From NCBI RefSeq assembly GCF_900091315.1, contig NZ_FLSP01000041.1, positions 1 through 64,000 of the forward strand: a DNA stretch of 64,000 nucleotides, written 5' to 3'. Below the pieces are notes generated by a model. That model worked only from the letters and a program-made list of their open reading frames with translations. It made no database searches and had not been told where the DNA came from. Position 1 is the stretch's first letter, and each line of letters opens with the position of its first letter. This DNA is from Streptomyces sp. DI166 (GTDB lineage: Bacteria > Actinomycetota > Actinomycetes > Streptomycetales > Streptomycetaceae). Both the position numbers and the translations under genes were made by a program. Positions 59,945 to 64,000 of the stretch are shown here, piece after piece.

Positions 59945-59978
59945 GGAGCCCTGGTGACGCTCCGGTCACCAGGGCTCC
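59945..59978 (-). terminator. Hairpin after the M16 gene pair
   Basis: A 14-bp perfect stem (59945-59958 with 59965-59978), six-base loop, between the M16 stop and the riboswitch promoter. Confidence 0.75.
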
Positions 59979-60016
59979 ACGCGCGCGTGGCCGCGCGTTC
60001 GGGTCCGAGGGTGTGT

Positions 60017-61405
60017 CTACTCGGCCGTCACGACGGTGACTTCACCGATTCCGAGGGCCTCGACGGGCTCCTTGATCTGCGCCGCGTCCCCCACCAGGAC
60101 CGTCACCAGACGGTCCACCGGGAAGGCGTTCACCACCGCCGCGGTGGCCTCCACGGTGCCGGTCTCGGCGAGCTGCCGGTACAGGGTGGCCTGGTAGTCG
60201 TCGGGCAGGTGCTGCTCGACCTGGTCGGCGAGGGTGCCGGCGACGGCGGCGGCCGTCTCGTACTTCAGCGGCGCCACGCCGACCAGGTTCTGCACGGCGA
60301 CGTCCCGCTCGGCGTCGGTGAGGCCGCCCTCGGCGAGGGTGCGCAGCACCGTCCACAGGTCCTCAAGCGCCGGACCGGTGTTCGGGGTGTCCACGGAGCC
60401 GCTGATGGCGAGCATGGAGGCGCCGGTGCCGTCGGGCGCGGAGCGCAGGACCTGCCCGAAGGCGCGCACGCCGTAGGTGTAGCCCTTCTCCTCCCGCAGC
60501 ACGCGGTCCAGGCGGGAGGTGAGGGTGCCGCCCAGGCAGTACGTGCCGAGGACCTGCGCGGGCCACACGCGGTCGTGCCGGTCGGGTCCGACGCGGCCGA
60601 TCAGCAGCTGGGTCTGGACGGCGCCGGGGCGGTCCACGATGACGACGCGGCCGGTGTCGTCGGCCGCGACCGGGGGCACCGGGCGGGGCTGGGCGGCGGA
60701 GCCGGTCCAGGAGCCGAGGGTGTCGGCGAGGAGCGCGTCGAGGTCGGTGCCGGTGAGGTCGCCGACGACCACGGCGGTGGCCGTGGCGGGGCGCACGTGC
60801 CGCTCGTAGAAGGCGCGTACGGCCGCGGAGTCGATGGCGGTGACGGTCTCCTCGGTGCCCTGGCGCGGGCGGGACATGCGCGAGGTCGCCGGGAAGAGCT
60901 GCCTGGACAGCTCCTTGGCGGCGCGCCGGGAGGGGTTGGCCAGCTCGTGCGGGATCTCGTCGAGCCGGTTGCGGACCAGGCGTTCGATCTCGCTGTCGGC
61001 GAACGCGGGCGCCCTGAGAGCGTCGGCGAGCAGGCCGAGCGCCTTGGGCAGGCGGGAGACCGGCACTTCGAGGGAGAGCCGGACGCCCGGGTGGTCGGCG
61101 TGGCTGTCGAGGGTGGCGCCGCAGCGCTCCAGCTCGGCGGCGAACTCCTCGGCGGTGTGCTTGTCGGTGCCCTCGGAGAAGGCGCGCGCCATGATGGTGG
61201 CGACGCCGTCGAGGCCGGCGGGCTCGGCCTCCAGGGGCGCGTCCAGGAGCACCTCGACGGCGACGACCTGCTGGCCGGGGCGGTGGCAGCGCAGGACGGT
61301 CAGGCCGTTGTCGAGGGTCCCGCGCGTGGGCGCCGGGAAGGCCCAGACCTTCGGCTCGCCCGCCGTGGGCTGGGGGTGGAACTCCATCGGGGCGAGCTCG
61401 GTCAC
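60017..61405 (-). CDS. M16-family protein without zinc motif
   Basis: GTG 61405 (TELAPMEFHPQP); 462 residues. M16 fold: LDNGLTVLRCHRPGQQVVAVEVLL, GVATIMARAFSEGTDKHTAEEF where HxxEH should be, GGTLTSRLDRVLREEKGYTYG. The zinc-binding HxxEH is missing, but the substrate-binding R/Y pair (SRLDRVLREE, GYTYG) is kept. It is the non-catalytic partner of the upstream subunit, as in mitochondrial processing peptidase or bacterial M16 dimers. Overlaps that gene by four bases. Confidence 0.92.
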   Translation of the reverse strand: MTELAPMEFHPQPTAGEPKVWAFPAPTRGTLDNGLTVLRCHRPGQQVVAVEVLLDAPLEAEPAGLDGVATIMARAFSEGTDKHTAEEFAAELERCGATLDSHADHPGVRLSLEVPVSRLPKALGLLADALRAPAFADSEIERLVRNRLDEIPHELANPSRRAAKELSRQLFPATSRMSRPRQGTEETVTAIDSAAVRAFYERHVRPATATAVVVGDLTGTDLDALLADTLGSWTGSAAQPRPVPPVAADDTGRVVIVDRPGAVQTQLLIGRVGPDRHDRVWPAQVLGTYCLGGTLTSRLDRVLREEKGYTYGVRAFGQVLRSAPDGTGASMLAISGSVDTPNTGPALEDLWTVLRTLAEGGLTDAERDVAVQNLVGVAPLKYETAAAVAGTLADQVEQHLPDDYQATLYRQLAETGTVEATAAVVNAFPVDRLVTVLVGDAAQIKEPVEALGIGEVTVVTAE

Positions 61406-62793
61406 TTGGCCGTCTCCTCGTTGTTGTCGCTTGCTTCCACGGTGGCCGCCGACTCCAGGTCCTCGGTGGGCTCCTCGACGGTCTCCGGGGGGACGGTGGG
61501 CTCGTAGACGAGGACCGCGCGGTTGTCGGGCCGCAGGCGGGCCTTGGCGACCTCCTGGACCTCCTCGGCGGTCACCTCCAGCACCCGGCCGACGGCGGTG
61601 AGGGCGAGCTGCGGGTCGCCGAACAGGACGGCGTAGCGGCACAGTTCGTCGGCGCGGCCCGCGACGGTGCCGAGCCGGTCCAGCCACTCGCGCTCCAACT
61701 GGGCCTGGGCGCGCTCCATCTCCTCGGACGTCGGGCCGTGCTCGGCGAACCGGGCGAGCTCCTCGTCGATGGCGGCCTCGATGACCGGGACCTCGACGTC
61801 GCCAGAGGTCTTCACGTCCAGCCAGCCCAGGGAGGGGGCACCGGCCAGGCGCAGCAGGCCGAACCCGGCGGCGACGGCGGTGCGGTCGCGCCGTACGAGC
61901 CGGTTGTACAGCCGGGAGGACTCGCCGCCGCCGAGGACGGTCAGGGCGAGGTCGGCGGCGTCGCACGCGCGCGTGCCGTCGTGCGGGAGGCGGTAGGCGG
62001 CCATCAGCGCCCGCGCGGGGACCTCCTCCTCGACGACCTCGCGCAGCTCCTTGCCGATGACCTCCGGCAGCGAGCCGTCGCGCGGGGCGGGCTTGCCGTC
62101 GTGGGCGGGGATGGAGCCGAAGTACTTCTCGATCCAGGCGAGCGTCTGCTCCGGGTCGATGTCGCCGACGACCGACAGCACCGCGTTGTTCGGCGCGTAG
62201 TACGTACGGAAGAACGCGCGCGCGTCCTCCAGGGTCGCCGCGTCCAGGTCGGCCATCGAGCCGATCGGGGTGTGGTGGTAGGGGTGGCCCTCCGGGTAGG
62301 CGAGGGCGGTCAGCTTCTCGAAGGCCGTGCCGTAGGGGACGTTGTCGTAGCGCTGGCGCCGCTCGTTCTTGACGACGTCGCGCTGGTTCTCCATGGACTC
62401 CTCGTCCAGGGCGGCCAGCAGCGAGCCCATCCGGTCCGCCTCCAGCCAGAGCGCCAGCTCCAGCTGGTGGGCGGGCATGGTCTCGAAGTAGTTGGTGCGC
62501 TCGAAGCTGGTGGTGCCGTTGAGCGAGCCGCCGGCCCCCTGCACCAGCTCGAAGTGGCCGTTGCCCTTGACCTGCGCGGAGCCCTGGAACATCAAGTGCT
62601 CGAAAAGGTGAGCCAGGCCGGTACGCCCCTTGACCTCGTGGCGCGAGCCGACGTCGTACCAGAGGCACACCGCTGCGACGGGGGTCAGGTGGTCCTCGGA
62701 GAGCACCACGCGAAGGCCGTTGGCCAGGCGGTGCTCCGTTGCTGTCAGGCCCCCGGTGCCTGCCTGGTCTGTGGCCGTGTGACCCATGGGCAT
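61402..62793 (-). CDS. M16 zinc peptidase (catalytic subunit)
   Basis: ATG 62793 six bases after AAGGG (ATG 62787 also possible); 463 residues. Inverted zinc motif HLFEH near residue 62, distal Glu in ESMENQRDVVKNERRQ. Hydrolyses peptides or unfolded proteins in a clam-shell chamber. The partner gene supplies the other half. No signal peptide, so cytosolic. Divergent from the topoisomerase gene. Confidence 0.93.
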   Translation of the reverse strand: MPMGHTATDQAGTGGLTATEHRLANGLRVVLSEDHLTPVAAVCLWYDVGSRHEVKGRTGLAHLFEHLMFQGSAQVKGNGHFELVQGAGGSLNGTTSFERTNYFETMPAHQLELALWLEADRMGSLLAALDEESMENQRDVVKNERRQRYDNVPYGTAFEKLTALAYPEGHPYHHTPIGSMADLDAATLEDARAFFRTYYAPNNAVLSVVGDIDPEQTLAWIEKYFGSIPAHDGKPAPRDGSLPEVIGKELREVVEEEVPARALMAAYRLPHDGTRACDAADLALTVLGGGESSRLYNRLVRRDRTAVAAGFGLLRLAGAPSLGWLDVKTSGDVEVPVIEAAIDEELARFAEHGPTSEEMERAQAQLEREWLDRLGTVAGRADELCRYAVLFGDPQLALTAVGRVLEVTAEEVQEVAKARLRPDNRAVLVYEPTVPPETVEEPTEDLESAATVEASDNNEETAK

Positions 62794-63090
62794 GTACGTC
62801 CCTTCGATCGCGGACGCGGTCGTGGAAACCGCGGTCTTTCTGCCGGTCCTGCCACTGTATGCAAGCGTCGGGGGCCCCGGTGAAGTTCCCGGGACGCGTA
62901 CGCCGAGGGCGGAGCCGCGGGCGGATCGCGTAGCCTGCGGGCAACCGGAAGCGGAGATCACCTCCGCGCCGGTCCGCACGACCCCGACGCCGGGTCCTGA
63001 TCCGGGTTGTCAGTGCCGCGGTCCACAATGGTCCGCGTCGGATCCGGTGCACGCACACAGCTAGCGCGAAGAAGAAGGAGCCCAGGCAGC

Positions 63091-64000
63091 GATGGCCCGC
63101 CGCAGCACGAAGACCCCGCCGCCCGACGACTCGTACGAGGAGAAGATCCTCGACATCGACGTCGTCGACGAGATGCAGGGCTCCTTCCTTGAGTACGCGT
63201 ACTCGGTCATCTACTCGCGCGCCCTGCCGGACGCCCGCGACGGACTGAAGCCGGTCCACCGGCGCATCGTCTACCAGATGAACGAGATGGGCCTGCGCCC
63301 CGACCGCGGCTATGTGAAGTGCGCGCGCGTGGTCGGCGAGGTCATGGGCAAGTTGCACCCGCACGGCGACGCGTCGATCTACGACGCGCTGGTGCGTATG
63401 GCGCAGCCCTTCTCGATGCGCCTGCCGCTGGTCGACGGCCACGGCAACTTCGGTTCGCTGGGCAACGACGACCCGCCGGCCGCGATGCGGTACACCGAGT
63501 GCCGCCAGGCCGCCGCGACGAGCCTGATGACCGAGTCGATCGACGAGGACACGGTTGACTTCGCGCCCAACTACGACGGCCAGGAGCAGGAGCCGGTGGC
63601 GCTGCCCGCCGCCTTCCCGAACCTGCTGGTCAACGGCGCCTCCGGGATCGCGGTCGGCATGGCCACCAACATGCCGCCGCACAACCTCGGCGAGGTCATC
63701 GCCGCCGCCCGTCACCTGATCCGCCACCCGAACGCGGATCTTGAGACGCTGATGAAGTACATCCCGGGCCCCGACCTGCCCACCGGCGGCCGCATCGTGG
63801 GCCTGTCCGGCATCCGCGACGCCTACGAGACCGGCCGCGGCACCTTCAAGATCCGCGCGACGGTGTCGGTGGAGAACGTCACCGCCCGCCGCAAGGGCCT
63901 GGTCGTCACCGAGCTGCCCTTCACGGTCGGCCCGGAGAAGGTGATCGCCAAGATCAAGGACCTGGTGGGCTCCAAGAAGCTCCTGGGCATCGCCGACGTC
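63091..64000 (+). CDS. parC: Topoisomerase IV/gyrase subunit A, 3' end outside window
   Basis: ATG 63091 behind GAAGGAG; 303 codons are in the window and the frame stays open. Seen: EYAYSVIYSRALPDARDGLK, GEVMGKLHPHGDASIYDALV, DGHGNFGSLGNDDPPAAM with the catalytic Tyr in MRYTECR, and ASGIAVGMATNMPPHNL. Type IIA topoisomerase breaking and rejoining subunit. In Streptomyces this second gyrA-like gene is called parC (topo IV). The parE/gyrB partner is not in the window. Confidence 0.94.

Noticed and set aside
61406..63727. Upstream extension of the 60017 M16 frame to over 1200 codons
   Set aside because: Beyond GTG 61405 the frame is Arg/Pro/Gly-rich and lies on the catalytic M16 gene and parC; only 60017-61405 is real.

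Overview
The window is high-GC actinobacterial DNA with strong GC bias at third codon positions, many GTG starts and ATGA/GTGA stop-start overlaps. It carries cutRS, sepH, ptsH, a type II (GNAT-first) protein acetyltransferase, a c-di-AMP riboswitch before a cell-wall hydrolase, DUF3710, DUF4193, DUF3159 and DUF5998 genes. Together these point to Streptomyces or a very close relative. From memory, the order of genes from about 29 kb to the right end resembles the S. coelicolor core around SCO5836 to SCO587x.

Region A (1 to about 25.0 kb, almost all plus strand) is an accessory element of plasmid or integrative-conjugative type that continues beyond the left edge. It has a VirD4/TraG-type coupling ATPase (16260-18050), a relaxase-like protein without the usual HUH histidines (8550-9460) and three helical-protein/double-DUF317 cassettes (12064-16214). 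It also has three winged-helix paralogues (18120-20231) and a PP-loop (PAPS-reductase-like) gene overlapping a C5 cytosine methyltransferase gene (20266-22457). Further genes encode a protein with two DnaB N-terminal-like domains but no motor, a wHTH-MoxR ATPase with a HExxH-VWA partner (3589-6590), and a scattered family of small paralogous domain proteins. No integrase, VirB4 or replication initiator lies in the window. Several genes appear decayed (MFS transporter, 3209, 8550, 9480), and several others seem to start at near-cognate codons (CTG, GTC, ATC, ATT). Two hairpins with an identical 27-nt core and covarying outer stems sit 16.6 kb apart. The right edge is marked by an opposite-strand NucS/DUF5655-like nuclease gene (24071-24958) and an intergenic region with four phased TGCGTCA repeats.

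Region B (25.5-64 kb) is core chromosome. It begins with an RNA methyltransferase of the RumA type. A KimA-family potassium permease then lies divergent from two TrkA-type genes, with a 31-residue membrane microprotein between them. DUF3159 and OB-fold genes follow, then TetR, an SGNH hydrolase, an alginate-lyase-family protein, DUF3710, dut, a thioesterase and DUF3093. Next come an EcsC-like protein, DUF4193, cutS/cutR, an inositol-phosphatase-family enzyme and ferrochelatase divergent from an MFS transporter with a candidate iron box. An ALO-type oxidase, sepH, a sulfurtransferase, a VOC protein, a nuclease-like protein, tdk, a phosphodiesterase-like enzyme and DUF5998 follow.

The right end holds the GNAT/acyl-CoA synthetase with an expanded repeat linker, ptsH, a GntR regulator and an M23 hydrolase under a ydaO-type c-di-AMP riboswitch. 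Last come a pair of M16 peptidase-family genes (one with, one without the zinc motif) and the 5' part of a topoisomerase IV/gyrase subunit A gene cut by the window end. Two c-di-AMP themes, KimA-type K+ import and riboswitch-controlled wall hydrolysis, occur in the same neighbourhood. All family assignments are from reading the sequence by eye; no database search was run.
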